The translations under genes and the position numbers were made by a program. A stretch of DNA of 64,000 bases from Halarsenatibacter silvermanii (lineage in GTDB: Bacteria; Bacillota; Halanaerobiia; Halanaerobiales; Halarsenatibacteraceae). Each line of letters starts with the position of its first letter. Positions within the stretch are counted from its first letter, which is position 1. Shown one piece after another: positions 37,420-46,857 of the stretch. The stretch is from assembly GCF_900103135.1 (NCBI RefSeq), contig NZ_FNGO01000002.1, positions 52,480-116,479 of the forward strand, read 5' to 3'. Below the pieces are notes generated by a model that ran no database searches, was not told where the DNA came from, and worked only from the letters and a program-made list of their open reading frames with translations.

Positions 37420-38058
37420 TCAACTGGTTTGTTCGAGCAGCTTCTCAGCCTGTTCGTGTGCCTGCTCCATTCTGGTTTCTACATACCGACAGGCCTCTTC
37501 TTTGCCATGATCAGCGAGTTCTGTGATCGGCTGGCCGAAGTAAATCGAAATTCTGCTGCCCGGCCAGGGCAGCCGAAACTCATCCCAGCTGGAAAAAGTA
37601 TAGGCGCGGTCTACCGCCGTCCCCACAGGTATCATCGGCAGCTCTGATTTTCTCTGCAGCAGCACAGGCCCCGGCTTGATCCTGCGGGGAGGTCCTTTGG
37701 GACCATCAGGGGTGATAAAAACCCGGCGCTCCTCGGCCAGCTCATTGAGAAGCTTGCGCAAGGATTGTATGGCACCGCGGCTGCTCGAGCCGCGCACAAC
37801 TCTCCAGTCAAAGCGATGGAGCACATCCGTTATCAGCTGGCCGTCCTCGCTCATGCTGGCCAGAGTAACGAAGCTGATCCCCTCTTCTCTGGCTCTGAGG
37901 GTGAAATAATGAACCAGAGGCCAGATAAAACAGTGCCAGACCAGAAAAATACCGCCCTCTTCGGTCTCTCTGCGCGCTCTCTCCCAGTTAGGAGATCGGC
38001 GGCGGTAGGTAAGGTGAGTTAATCTGATCAATTTTTCCAGCAGCAGAGCTCGACTCAT
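37420..38058 (-). CDS. DUF374 lysophospholipid acyltransferase-like protein
   Basis: A 212-residue protein of the DUF374 family, related to glycerolipid acyltransferases. The motif ITPDGPKGPPRRIKPG (about 116-131) is diagnostic, and an HxxxxD-type active site is replaced by a WHCFIWPL segment near 42-49. Homologues sit next to waaA or lpxK in many LPS-producing bacteria, but the precise reaction is not established. Its ATG overlaps the msbA stop codon (ATGA). Confidence 0.87.
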   Translation of the reverse strand: MSRALLLEKLIRLTHLTYRRRSPNWERARRETEEGGIFLVWHCFIWPLVHYFTLRAREEGISFVTLASMSEDGQLITDVLHRFDWRVVRGSSSRGAIQSLRKLLNELAEERRVFITPDGPKGPPRRIKPGPVLLQRKSELPMIPVGTAVDRAYTFSSWDEFRLPWPGSRISIYFGQPITELADHGKEEACRYVETRMEQAHEQAEKLLEQTS

Positions 38059-39803
38059 ACAGTCTGCTCCTTTAAAAGCTGATTGCGATATAAAGAAGCG
38101 TATTTATCGTCGCGATCTATCAGAGTTTCGTGATCACCGCGTTCGATCATCCGGCCATCCTCCAGGACCACGATATTGTTGACATTGATTATGGTGCTGA
38201 GTCTGTGGGCTATGATAAAGGTAGTTCTGTCCTCCATCAGCCGCGCAAGAGCATCCTGGACCATCTGTTCAGATTCGGCATCCAGCGAAGAGGTCGCCTC
38301 ATCGAAGATCAAGATTTTGGGGTCTTTGAGCAGCGCTCTGGCTATTGCCACCCGCTGCTGCTGACCTCCGGAGAGTCCGGCTCCGCGCTCGCCCACCCTC
38401 GTCTCGTACCCGTCGGGAAATTCGCTGATAAAATGATGGGCATTGGCAGCCCGGGCGGCCTCTTTTATCTCCTTTTCTCCGGCTTCAAAATTGCCGTAGG
38501 CGATGTTTTCCTGGATCGTGCCGCTGAAAAGAACAGTCTCCTGGGGTACGATACCTATATTGGCCCTGAGCCAGTCCATGTCAAGTTCCCGGACATCATT
38601 GCCGTCCAGGCGCACCTCGCCCTCGGTGGGATCATAAAAACGGGGTATTAGATCCACCAGGGTGGACTTGCCGGCTCCGCTGGGGCCAACCAGCGCGATG
38701 GCCTCGCCGGGTTCAACTTCAAGATTTATATTTTTTAGCACCCGCTCGTCCTCCCGGTAGGCAAAGGATACATCATCGAAAACGACCTGACCTTCTATGG
38801 TTTCAGGCTTTAAGCCGGACTGCGGCGGCGTTATAATATCATCATAATCCAGAGTTTCGAAGATCCTCTCCCCTGCTGCCAGCGCCTTCTGTATCTTGGC
38901 ATTTATCTGCGAAAGCGATTTGATGGGGCCGGTCATGGCCAGCAGCATGGTGAAGAAAGCTATCAGCTCGGAAGCGGCCATATTGCCGCGAAGAACCTCC
39001 AGTCCGCCGTACCAGAGAATGATAGTAAAGGCTATAGAAGCTACAAATTCCACCAGCGGCGAGAGCATAGCTTTGTACTGTGATCCCTTGAGTCTGGCCT
39101 TAAAATCTCCCTCATTGCTCTCAGAAAAGCGTTGATATTCATAATCTTCCCGGCCGAAGGATTTTATTACCCTCATAGAAGATACAGTCTCCTGAATAAC
39201 ATCGGAAACATCAGCTATCTTGACCTGAGCTCGCCTGCTGACCCGGCGAATTTTTGTGTTGAAAACCTTGATAATATATGCCACGGCCGGAAGCACAATT
39301 AAGAGAAAAAGAGTTAACCTCACATTGAGATAAAGCAGATAGATTATGCCCCCTATGACCGTAAAAAGCTTGTATATAAAGGTTACAGTGGTCTTGATCA
39401 GAGCTTTTTGAACCACCTTAACATCGTTGGTCAACCGGGAAATTAGTTCACCGGTTTTGTGCTGATTATAAAAACTGAGAGATAGCCTCTGCAGATGAGC
39501 GTACAGATCGTTGCGGATATCGAGCATTACCCGATGGGAGACATATTTGCTCAAATACTTTTGAAAATAATAAACGACTCCTTTAATAAAATATACGATC
39601 AGCATCGCGGCAGCAATCATGGTCAGCACGGTAAAACCTTCGCCCTCTTCGGCCAGCCCCGAAATAATCGTTTCGATCAGCTCCTGAAAGACGCGGACGA
39701 AAAACACGGTGACAAAAGAATGAATCAGCATGCAGAGAACCGCGAGAGCCGCTCTTTTTTTATATGATTTTATATATTCGAAAATCCTCAGCGCAATATC
39801 CAT
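38055..39803 (-). CDS. msbA: lipid A export ABC transporter
   Basis: Half-transporter that flips lipid A-core across the inner membrane. The 582 residues contain six transmembrane segments in the first 310 residues and an ATPase domain with Walker A GPSGAGKS (about 369-376), signature LSGGQQQR and Walker [10 protein letters not shown]. It is typical in length and sits at the head of the lipid A/Kdo gene run. Close relatives include multidrug exporters, but the LPS context favours MsbA. Confidence 0.92.
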   Translation of the reverse strand: MDIALRIFEYIKSYKKRAALAVLCMLIHSFVTVFFVRVFQELIETIISGLAEEGEGFTVLTMIAAAMLIVYFIKGVVYYFQKYLSKYVSHRVMLDIRNDLYAHLQRLSLSFYNQHKTGELISRLTNDVKVVQKALIKTTVTFIYKLFTVIGGIIYLLYLNVRLTLFLLIVLPAVAYIIKVFNTKIRRVSRRAQVKIADVSDVIQETVSSMRVIKSFGREDYEYQRFSESNEGDFKARLKGSQYKAMLSPLVEFVASIAFTIILWYGGLEVLRGNMAASELIAFFTMLLAMTGPIKSLSQINAKIQKALAAGERIFETLDYDDIITPPQSGLKPETIEGQVVFDDVSFAYREDERVLKNINLEVEPGEAIALVGPSGAGKSTLVDLIPRFYDPTEGEVRLDGNDVRELDMDWLRANIGIVPQETVLFSGTIQENIAYGNFEAGEKEIKEAARAANAHHFISEFPDGYETRVGERGAGLSGGQQQRVAIARALLKDPKILIFDEATSSLDAESEQMVQDALARLMEDRTTFIIAHRLSTIINVNNIVVLEDGRMIERGDHETLIDRDDKYASLYRNQLLKEQTV

Positions 39804-39854
39804 AATAATTTTCCCCTGCTTTCCCTGCGGATTGCCAGAACTAAATATTTTGCC

Positions 39855-40475
39855 TTAAACACCGTTGAGATGAAAGGTGCCGTTGACAAGCCTGACCACC
39901 GGCTTGCCCTCATAAAAATCAATTCGGGATATGCTGCCGTTATTGAAATAAAGCCTGGTATAGCGCTCCAGCGGAATCCCCAGAAGATGAATAAGATATA
40001 TCCTTAAGGCTCCACCGTGAGCAACCACAGCTATTTTTTCTTCGCCGTTCCCGCTTAGAATCTCTGTCAGAGCGCTGCTGACCCTGTCCATAAATTCGTA
40101 CATGTCCTCTCCTCCCGGCGGAGATACTTCTCCCGGATCATCCAGCCAGTTATCAAACCGATCGCCGTATTCCTCGCGTATCGTCTCGTAATTCTTTCCT
40201 TCCCAGCGGCCGAAATCGATCTCGCGCAGACCGGGATATTCTTTTACCTCCAGCTGACGCGATCTGGCTATTGCCGCCGCCGTATCCCGGGCCCGGCTGA
40301 GATCGCTGCTGCATACTTTGTCAATATTTTCCTCTGCGATAAATTCAGCAGCCCGCCTGGCCTGCTGACGGCCGGTATCATTCAAAGCTACATCTTCCTG
40401 GCCCTGATACCTTTTATTTTTATTCCATTCTGTCTCTCCATGTCTGATCAAAATCAGTTCTTTCTTTTCGCTCAT
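39855..40475 (-). CDS. cobC: histidine phosphatase, probable alpha-ribazole phosphatase
   Basis: Phosphoglycerate-mutase-like phosphatase of 206 residues with the catalytic LIRHGETEWN (about 8-17), Arg/Glu partner positions and the second His in VAHGGALR. Position next to cobS and cobU suggests it removes the phosphate from alpha-ribazole-5'-P or adenosylcobalamin-5'-P in the last steps of B12 assembly. The motif alone would also fit other small phosphatases. The ATG at 40475 gives the usual N-terminus; a TTG eight codons upstream is less likely. Confidence 0.82.
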   Translation of the reverse strand: MSEKKELILIRHGETEWNKNKRYQGQEDVALNDTGRQQARRAAEFIAEENIDKVCSSDLSRARDTAAAIARSRQLEVKEYPGLREIDFGRWEGKNYETIREEYGDRFDNWLDDPGEVSPPGGEDMYEFMDRVSSALTEILSGNGEEKIAVVAHGGALRIYLIHLLGIPLERYTRLYFNNGSISRIDFYEGKPVVRLVNGTFHLNGV

Positions 40476-40564
40476 GGTAATGTGGGATCTCCTTCCCAAA
40501 AATATATGATTGTTTTTTCATCCTTTAAAACAACACCTTTAGGCTGCCCCGGAGCGGCGAAATA

Positions 40565-41380
40565 TCACTGCAGACCCAGCAGGACAATCAACACGATAAG
40601 TTCATCAACCTCATTCAACATACCGAAGATATCGCCCGTCATCCCGCCCAGCAGCGAAATTACACCGCGACTTATCAGCACCGTAAAAACCAGAGCTGTC
40701 GCAGCAGAGATAATTATAACATGGAAAGGGAGTAAATCAAAAGTCGGCAGCAGCAGGATCAGCGCCAGTGCCGCAGCAGCCAGATGAAGCATCCGGGCGA
40801 AATTGAGTCGGGCAGAAAAGACTTCAGCCAGGCTATCAGAAAGCACCGGCAGTTTGATCAGCCCCACGGCCATGATCAGACGACTTATAACCGGCATAAT
40901 TATCAGTCCACCGATCCGCCAGCTATCAATTAGAAGCCAGAAACAGAGAAACTTGAGCAGCAGATAAATGATAGCGGCCAGCACGGCAAAAGCACCTGAG
41001 CTGCTGTCGCGCATTATCTCAGGAATCTTTTCAGGAGGACGTCCGCTGAGCAGGCCATCGGCGCTGTCCATAAGTCCATCAAGATGCAGTCCTCCGGTTA
41101 AAACAAGATAAAAAAGCAGCAGCAGGCCTGCTGCCAGCGGCCGCGGGAAAATCAGAAGCAGCGGCCGATCTATCAAAGCCAGAATTGCACCGAGCAGCAT
41201 TCCTACCACGGGAAACCAGTAAAGAGACCTGCGAAAATCCAGACGGGCATTTTGATCGTCCATCCGGGCATGGATAAAATCGGGCAGCGGCAGCCTGGTT
41301 AAAAAACTGATTCCCGATATTAAAGCACGCAGCTCGCGGTTGACCGACGAATCAAACTTAAAAGATCTTTTTTTGCTCAT
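40565..41380 (-). CDS. cobS: cobalamin synthase (adenosylcobinamide-GDP ribazoletransferase)
   Basis: Integral membrane enzyme joining adenosylcobinamide-GDP with alpha-ribazole (phosphate). The 271 residues have about seven hydrophobic segments and the conserved acidic patch DGLMDSADGLLSGR (about 99-112) plus RDSSSGAFAV. An extended hydrophilic N-terminus precedes the family core. Its ATG overlaps the cobU stop codon (ATGA). Confidence 0.95.
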   Translation of the reverse strand: MSKKRSFKFDSSVNRELRALISGISFLTRLPLPDFIHARMDDQNARLDFRRSLYWFPVVGMLLGAILALIDRPLLLIFPRPLAAGLLLLFYLVLTGGLHLDGLMDSADGLLSGRPPEKIPEIMRDSSSGAFAVLAAIIYLLLKFLCFWLLIDSWRIGGLIIMPVISRLIMAVGLIKLPVLSDSLAEVFSARLNFARMLHLAAAALALILLLPTFDLLPFHVIIISAATALVFTVLISRGVISLLGGMTGDIFGMLNEVDELIVLIVLLGLQ

Positions 41381-41991
41381 AAAATTTCATCTCCGGTTAG
41401 CGGGGAAGCGGATATTTCTTCCAGATTGACAGGACGGCCGGAGATCATAAAATAACTTTTATCGGCCATCTGCTCCATGCGCCGGTTTATTCTTCCGGCC
41501 ACATCCCGGAACAGACGCCCCAGCGAGCTGAGAGGAACCACGCCCAGACCGACCTCGTTGGCCACCATTATGAGAGCAGCATCTTTATCCTGGCTAATAT
41601 CTGTCAGTCTATGCAGAGAGTCGATAATTCTTTCTGTCAGTTCTCCCTCGTCGGCAGTAATCTCATCGGAGTCAGAAACAGCTCCGATATGATTGCTGAT
41701 GAGCAGGGTTATGCAGTCCAGAATCAGGGTGTCTTCCCGGCTCAGGCCTTCAGGCTGAGCCAATTCCTTCAGCGGCCCGGCCGGATTGAGCTCTTCCTCG
41801 ACGGTCAACCAGGAGTCCGGGCGTCTTTCTCGATGAGCGGCTATCCTGCTGCTCATCTCATCATCTCCGGCCGAAGCTGTAGCAAGATAGTAAACATCCC
41901 CCTCCAGTTCTTTTTGACGCTGATGAGCTATTTTCTCCGCCAGCCCGCTTTTGCCGCTGCGGGCTCCGCCAGAAATAAATATGATCATCAT
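41377..41991 (-). CDS. cobU: adenosylcobinamide kinase / guanylyltransferase
   Basis: Bifunctional enzyme that phosphorylates adenosylcobinamide and adds GMP. The 204 residues contain a P-loop SGGARSGKS (about 6-14), the guanylylation region ATASAGDDEMSSRIAAHRERR (Ala/His/Arg-rich, about 37-57) and a C-terminal NEVGLGVVP. ATG overlaps the btuF stop codon (ATGA); with cobS downstream it forms the nucleotide-loop assembly pathway. Confidence 0.96.
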   Translation of the reverse strand: MMIIFISGGARSGKSGLAEKIAHQRQKELEGDVYYLATASAGDDEMSSRIAAHRERRPDSWLTVEEELNPAGPLKELAQPEGLSREDTLILDCITLLISNHIGAVSDSDEITADEGELTERIIDSLHRLTDISQDKDAALIMVANEVGLGVVPLSSLGRLFRDVAGRINRRMEQMADKSYFMISGRPVNLEEISASPLTGDEIL

Positions 41992-42962
41992 ATGTCCTCC
42001 AGTTCATCGGTCAGCTGAGGGTGAACTGCTCCGACCAGCTCTTTCAAGCCATCTATAACCCTGGGACCGGGTCGGCTGAGGCGGTCCTGATCTGCCATAT
42101 GCACTCTGTCCTCCTGGACAGCTGTAAGTGCAGAAAAATGTTCTCTGTTTTTTATTCCCTCCGCGGATACATTGTTCTCCCCGCTGTGAGGAGTGGAAAT
42201 GTAAACCTCCGGATCTGCCAGCAGAAGTTTTTCGAGGTTAAACTGCGGCCAGCCCGAACCTGCCTCGGCCCCTACATTTCTGCCGCCGGCCCGCTCGATC
42301 ATATCATCTATAAAGGTATCTGCTCCGGCTGTCTGCAGGGGCTCACTCCAGATCTCATAAAAAACCCCCGGCGTTTTTTCCCGCCCGGCTACCAATTCTT
42401 CAATTTTGCTCAGTTTATCCTGCATCTCATTCTTGACCTCGCCAGTTGTCTCTCTATAACCGGTCATTTTGCCGGTCCTCTCAATAACAGAAAAAGTGCT
42501 TTCCAGATCAGCAGGATCAAATCCTGCCACCACCAGATCGAGTTCTCTGAGTCTGATGATATCTTCGACCGGATTAATTCCTGCTGCCATAATCAAATCA
42601 GGCTGCAGCTCCACTATCTTCTCTATATTGGGATCCACCGTGGTTCCGATTGTATCGACCTTTCCCTCCCTGACTTCAGCCAGCATCTTTTCAGGATGGT
42701 CACATACCTCGGTTACTCCGACAACCTTATCCCCCAGACCTATACCATAAAGCATTTCTGTCAGGCTGGGAGCTAAAGATACGATTCTTTCCGGCGCTTC
42801 TGTGAGTTCTATCACCTCGCCCAGATCATCTGTGATCTCCTGGGGCTCGAAAGCTTCAGCAGAGAAACCCAAAAAGCCCGGAAGAAGTACTGCTATGATT
42901 GCCAGAACTACAGCGGTACAAAAAACTCGTCGATCTGCAGAAAATACACCGGAAATCATCAA
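41988..42962 (-). CDS. btuF: cobalamin/iron-siderophore type ABC transporter substrate-binding protein
   Basis: A 324-residue exported binding protein. The N-terminal hydrophobic segment (about 13-33) is a signal or anchor, and no clear lipobox cysteine follows. The mature part has the periplasmic-binding fold of the BtuF/FhuD type: RIVSLAPSLTEMLYGIGLGDKVVG and DLIMAAG. Linkage to cobU and cobS points to cobinamide or cobalamin uptake. The permease and ATPase genes are not in this window. Start is TTG (42962) or the ATG directly after it, behind GGAGG. I see no room for a cobalamin riboswitch just upstream. Confidence 0.87.
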   Translation of the reverse strand: MMISGVFSADRRVFCTAVVLAIIAVLLPGFLGFSAEAFEPQEITDDLGEVIELTEAPERIVSLAPSLTEMLYGIGLGDKVVGVTEVCDHPEKMLAEVREGKVDTIGTTVDPNIEKIVELQPDLIMAAGINPVEDIIRLRELDLVVAGFDPADLESTFSVIERTGKMTGYRETTGEVKNEMQDKLSKIEELVAGREKTPGVFYEIWSEPLQTAGADTFIDDMIERAGGRNVGAEAGSGWPQFNLEKLLLADPEVYISTPHSGENNVSAEGIKNREHFSALTAVQEDRVHMADQDRLSRPGPRVIDGLKELVGAVHPQLTDELEDI

Positions 42963-43003
42963 CAGAGATACCTCCTGTCTCTAAAAAATTGGATGCTCAA
43001 AAA

Positions 43004-43081
43004 TTATTTTCCTCTCCGATAAAGAAAATAAGCAAATCCAAAAAATACAAAACTCATAATTATCGCCTGAAAGGGTTCCAT
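43004..43081 (-). CDS. 25-residue single-span membrane peptide
   Basis: Short frame between nadE and btuF: a 25-residue product with a hydrophobic core (about residues 7-21, rich in F, I, V, Y) followed by a basic tail YRRGK, the pattern of a small single-span membrane protein. The SD (GGAGGGG) is formed by the last codons of nadE and lies six to eight bases before the ATG. Only three bases separate it from the nadE stop. No homology can be claimed from memory. It could be a real small subunit or leader peptide. Confidence 0.55.
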   Translation of the reverse strand: MEPFQAIIMSFVFFGFAYFLYRRGK

Positions 43082-43084
43082 AAT

Positions 43085-43864
43085 CTAATCCCCTCCGAGA
43101 ATTTTTTCTCTCGCCGGTACAGGCGGAGGCTCAATTTTATGTCTGGTAGAATCTTTCATTTTTTTTATTCTTTCCTCCAGCTCCGGCTCAGCCTCACCGG
43201 TCAAAATATACCTGTCGAGAGTTTTGTAGCTGAAACCCATCTCCTTCTCGTCAGATTGATCCTGCCAGAGGCCGGCCGTCGGTTTCTTTTCTATAATTCG
43301 CTCCGGTATGCCCAGATGCCGGGCCAAAACTCTGATCTCGTTCTTGACCAAACGGCCCAGCGGTGCGATATCGACGCCACCATCGCCGTGCTTGGTAAAA
43401 TAACCGGTGGTCAACTCACTCCAGTTGTCGGTGCCTATCACGAGAGCATCACGGCGGGCAGCCAGATAATAGAGGGAAGTCATCCTGAGTCTGGGCTTGA
43501 TATTGGCAGAGGCCAGCCGGTCCTCACCCGGTTCCAGCTTCCGCAGTTTAAAAAGGAGGTTATCATAGACTTCGTCGAGCTGCAATTTTTTTACATTTAT
43601 ACCGATCTTCTTTGCAACCAGCTCAGCATCCTCGATGCTGTCAGCGCTGCTGCCGCAGGGCATTATGACCGCCAGGCTGTTTTCGGGAAAAACCCGCTGT
43701 ATTAAAGCTGCGGTCACCGCAGAATCAAGTCCGCCGCTCAAACCCAAAACCCCTCCGCTTTTACCGGCATCCTCAACCCTATCAACAATCCAGCTACAGA
43801 GATTTGCAGCTATTTCATCATAGTCATGAGCCTTATTATATTCCAGATCATCAGCAGAATCCAC
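43085..43864 (-). CDS. nadE: NAD+ synthetase (ammonia-dependent type)
   Basis: Amidates nicotinic acid adenine dinucleotide to NAD+, the last step of NAD synthesis. The 259 residues are a single N-type ATP pyrophosphatase domain with the P-loop LGLSGGLDSAV (about 40-50), GTDNWSE and the YFTKHGDGG loop. There is no fused nitrilase, so the nitrogen donor is ammonia. GTG start nine bases after GGGAGG. A perfect inverted repeat lies just upstream. Confidence 0.95.
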   Translation of the reverse strand: MDSADDLEYNKAHDYDEIAANLCSWIVDRVEDAGKSGGVLGLSGGLDSAVTAALIQRVFPENSLAVIMPCGSSADSIEDAELVAKKIGINVKKLQLDEVYDNLLFKLRKLEPGEDRLASANIKPRLRMTSLYYLAARRDALVIGTDNWSELTTGYFTKHGDGGVDIAPLGRLVKNEIRVLARHLGIPERIIEKKPTAGLWQDQSDEKEMGFSYKTLDRYILTGEAEPELEERIKKMKDSTRHKIEPPPVPAREKILGGD

Positions 43865-43885
43865 CAGTTAAAACCTCCCAATCTC

Positions 43886-43903
43886 ATTCGATCGATATCG
43901 AAT
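43886..43903 (-). promoter_or_regulatory. inverted repeat upstream of nadE
   Basis: ATTCGAT-CGAT-ATCGAAT: perfect 7-base arms with a 4-base centre, 20 bases upstream of the nadE start and just after the stop of the preceding gene. It could be an operator; it lacks the T-run of a terminator. Confidence 0.4.
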
Positions 43904-43904
43904 T

Positions 43905-45332
43905 TTAATCCTCGCTTTCTTCCACTCTGGGCAGCTCGCCCTGGATCACATTTTCCATAAAACCTCGCATCTGCTCAATCTGCCAGCGTCCATCTGCTTC
44001 CCGCAGATATATCTCGTCCTCAGCCTGCCAGCGAACCACCTCTTCCTCTCTCTGGAAGAAAAAAGTATAATTTGCCTCTATAATCGGCGGATCTTCCTGA
44101 CTGTGTTCAAGCTCGAGATCCTCAACGCCGAAAAGGGTTTCCAACCTTTCCTCCAGATCTTCCTCAGATGGCTCTTCTCCATTCTCCTCTATCTCATCAA
44201 GATGATAAAACTGCTGCACTGTTTCCATAACATGGGTCTCTGAGACCATTCTTCTCAGCTCCCCGAGATCCATGCCGGTCGTGTCTTCGAGAAGATTTAC
44301 ATTTTTTTCATTGACCGCCTGATAGTAGTATTCCGCTACCTCTTCGGGCTCGTGTTGAGGTGTGATAAATTCCTCCGGGCCGGCTGTAAAGAAAAAAAGC
44401 GGCAGGCCTATCATAAGAATCCCGATAACCGCCATCACCGGCCATTTGCGCCGAACCTGATAGCGCAGAAACTTTTTAATATTAAATATTTTATGCTGTC
44501 TTTTGAGTTTATCGCGATCGATTTCATTTTCAGATTTAACTACCTCTCCTTCTTCCAGCTCAGCCAGTTTTCTGCTGAGCTCGGAAAAATCAGGCCTTTT
44601 TTCTGGTTCCGCTTCCAGACAGGAACGCAACAGATCTCGAAATTCCTCGGCGAGCTCGGGCCGGGAAAATTCGACCGGTTTCATTCTTCCTTTTCTAACC
44701 CTTTCGACTATTTCAGATCTATCCCTGCCAGCATGGGGAGATTCTCCCGTTAACAGATAATAAATTATCACAGCCAGATTAAAAACCGCTACTTTTTCCG
44801 CATTCAAATTCTCCCTCTCTCTGCTGATCAGTTCAGGAGGGCGATAGCTTTCCTCCGACAGCCGGGGTCTGTCATCTTCGCTGTACAAAAGCAGATAATC
44901 GGCGGTGCTGGGAGGCAGAAGTTTTATATCTCCCCCTTCACTCCAGCGCAGATGCTCGATCTTTATGAGAGGGATATCCTCGCCCTTCTCCTCAACTTCG
45001 GCCGGCAGCGCCTCTGCCAGAGAAGCAGATATCCTGCGCCACCAGCGCCAGATGAGCTCGGGTGACAGCTTCTGATCCGCGCTGAAAGTAAGCTGCTCCT
45101 GCCGGCATTCCTCGGGAAAAATAAGATAATAATCACCCTGATGCCGAATAACCCCTTCGATTCCCATGAAGACTCCCCTATCATCCGAGGGCCACCAGCT
45201 TAGCTCATCCTCGATCTCTTCCACAACTTCTTTCATTATACGGGAGCGGGGCTGCTGACCCGAGAAAATAGGGCGGGCGTAAAATTTATCTCCCCGTATT
45301 TCTATCTCGATGTATTCATCCCTCTCAGTCAC
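43905..45332 (-). CDS. membrane protein with degenerate protein-kinase-like domain
   Basis: A 475-residue, very acidic protein. Residues about 150-270 resemble the C-lobe of Ser/Thr kinases: YRPPELISRE (APE-like), VAVFNLAVIIYYLLTGESPH (helix F region) and a RPDFSELSRKL ending. No HRD or DFG motif is visible, and the N-lobe is unrecognisable, so catalysis is doubtful. A transmembrane helix (about 316-334) is followed by an external domain of about 140 residues. I chose the GTG at 45332, eight bases after GGAGG. It lies between pgi and nadE. It may be a pseudokinase sensor. Confidence 0.7.
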   Translation of the reverse strand: MTERDEYIEIEIRGDKFYARPIFSGQQPRSRIMKEVVEEIEDELSWWPSDDRGVFMGIEGVIRHQGDYYLIFPEECRQEQLTFSADQKLSPELIWRWWRRISASLAEALPAEVEEKGEDIPLIKIEHLRWSEGGDIKLLPPSTADYLLLYSEDDRPRLSEESYRPPELISRERENLNAEKVAVFNLAVIIYYLLTGESPHAGRDRSEIVERVRKGRMKPVEFSRPELAEEFRDLLRSCLEAEPEKRPDFSELSRKLAELEEGEVVKSENEIDRDKLKRQHKIFNIKKFLRYQVRRKWPVMAVIGILMIGLPLFFFTAGPEEFITPQHEPEEVAEYYYQAVNEKNVNLLEDTTGMDLGELRRMVSETHVMETVQQFYHLDEIEENGEEPSEEDLEERLETLFGVEDLELEHSQEDPPIIEANYTFFFQREEEVVRWQAEDEIYLREADGRWQIEQMRGFMENVIQGELPRVEESED

Positions 45333-45364
45333 AATTTCCACCTCCGCCAGCTGTCAGACTATCG

Positions 45365-46774
45365 TTATATGGTATACTTCGATTCTGACCGGGACTGCTG
45401 TTCAAATTCTTCTTTCTTATCCTCATAACCTTCCCGCCCCATTACTCCATAGGTATAATTTTTACCCAGCTCAACTCCGGGCTGATTGAAGGCATTTATA
45501 TCGAGCAGTTCCCCGACCAGTGCGGTTTCAAGCTCCAGCATATAAAAAAGCTGTCCCAGAGTATGGGGATTTACTTCCGGCATCTTAATTGTACAGTTAA
45601 GCCGGCCGCGTTGAGAGAGCGCCATCTCTGTAGCACGCTTTTCGATATTTAGAAGCTCACCCAGACTGCTGCCGCCGAGATAATTCACTCCATCCAGATC
45701 ATCGTAAAACCCGGGAATTTCAACATCTCGATCGTGTTCTGCAACCTCGATAAAATTGACAACTTTATCGCGGGGCCCCTCCATATAAAGCTGAAGCTGA
45801 GAATGTTGATCGGTAGCTCCCAGGGCTTTGACAGGTGTCTGACCGGCATTTATCTGCTGACCTTCCCTGGTTTCAGCCTTGCCCAGCGACTCAGCCCACA
45901 GCTGTCGATACCAGTCGGCAACATCTTTAAGCTGATGACTGTAGGGCATCATCACGGAGATATCCTTGCCCTGTTGATAGGCCAGATAATGCAGAAGTCC
46001 GTGCATATAGGCGGGATTATTCCACACATCTTCCTCCTGGCAGCGACGGGCCATGTCGGCTGCTCCGGCCAGCAGTCCTTCAATATCAACACCGCAGAAA
46101 GCCGATGATACCAGCCCCACGGGGGAAAGAACAGAAAATCTGCCTCCCACATCTTCGGGGATATAAAACTCGGGAAAGCCCTCCCGCTCGGCTATTTTAA
46201 GAAGATAACCGGAAGAGGAGCTGGTTGTGGCTATAAAATGATCCTGTACTTTTTCTTCTCCCACCTCCTGAGCCACCCTGTCCCGGGCGATAAGATAGAG
46301 GCTCATGGTTTCAGCGGTGGTGCCTGATTTTGATATTACGTTGAAAATTGTCCTGCTTAAATTCAGGTTATCGAGAAGCGAGGCAAAACGCACTGGATCC
46401 ACGTTGTCAGGGACGTACAGGCGAGGGCTTGCTCCTCTAAATTCACAATTCTCGTTGTAATAAGGGGGGTTGAGAGCTGTCTGGACTGCTATATTGCCCA
46501 GGGCAGAACCCCCTATGCCCAGAACTACAAAATTGTCCACCTCTTTGATCATCGCATCTCTCAAATCTTTAATATCATCGACGACCTGGTCCTGTTCGAA
46601 GGGAAGTTTCATAAAACCCGGTTGTTCCCTTTCAATGCAGCTGTGAGCATCGCTGACAGCCGCTTTTTTTTCCTCTATGTCATCGGTGTTAAAACCGTAA
46701 TCCCCCTGCAAATTCTCCCTGAACATATTGCTGACATCCAGCTCGATAGCAGAATGACTGTCTTCAGAGCTCAT
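45365..46774 (-). CDS. pgi: glucose-6-phosphate isomerase
   Basis: Interconverts glucose-6-P and fructose-6-P. The 469 residues carry the sugar-isomerase domain motifs GIGGSALGN (about 82-90), ISKSGTTAETMS (about 148-159) and GGRFSVLSPVG. It is slightly longer than Bacillus Pgi because of extra acidic stretches. I use the ATG at 46774; a TTG directly upstream is in frame. It precedes the kinase-like gene by 32 bases. Confidence 0.95.
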   Translation of the reverse strand: MSSEDSHSAIELDVSNMFRENLQGDYGFNTDDIEEKKAAVSDAHSCIEREQPGFMKLPFEQDQVVDDIKDLRDAMIKEVDNFVVLGIGGSALGNIAVQTALNPPYYNENCEFRGASPRLYVPDNVDPVRFASLLDNLNLSRTIFNVISKSGTTAETMSLYLIARDRVAQEVGEEKVQDHFIATTSSSSGYLLKIAEREGFPEFYIPEDVGGRFSVLSPVGLVSSAFCGVDIEGLLAGAADMARRCQEEDVWNNPAYMHGLLHYLAYQQGKDISVMMPYSHQLKDVADWYRQLWAESLGKAETREGQQINAGQTPVKALGATDQHSQLQLYMEGPRDKVVNFIEVAEHDRDVEIPGFYDDLDGVNYLGGSSLGELLNIEKRATEMALSQRGRLNCTIKMPEVNPHTLGQLFYMLELETALVGELLDINAFNQPGVELGKNYTYGVMGREGYEDKKEEFEQQSRSESKYTI

Positions 46775-46857
46775 CAATTTATACCCCCATTTTTGGAATT
46801 GTGATTACTGACATAAAAAAATTAAAATAGACCGCATTATCAGCTGTTCTGCCAGGC

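Noticed and set aside
42963-43003. Cobalamin riboswitch before btuF
   Set aside because: Only about 40 bases are available and no B12-box-like sequence is present.
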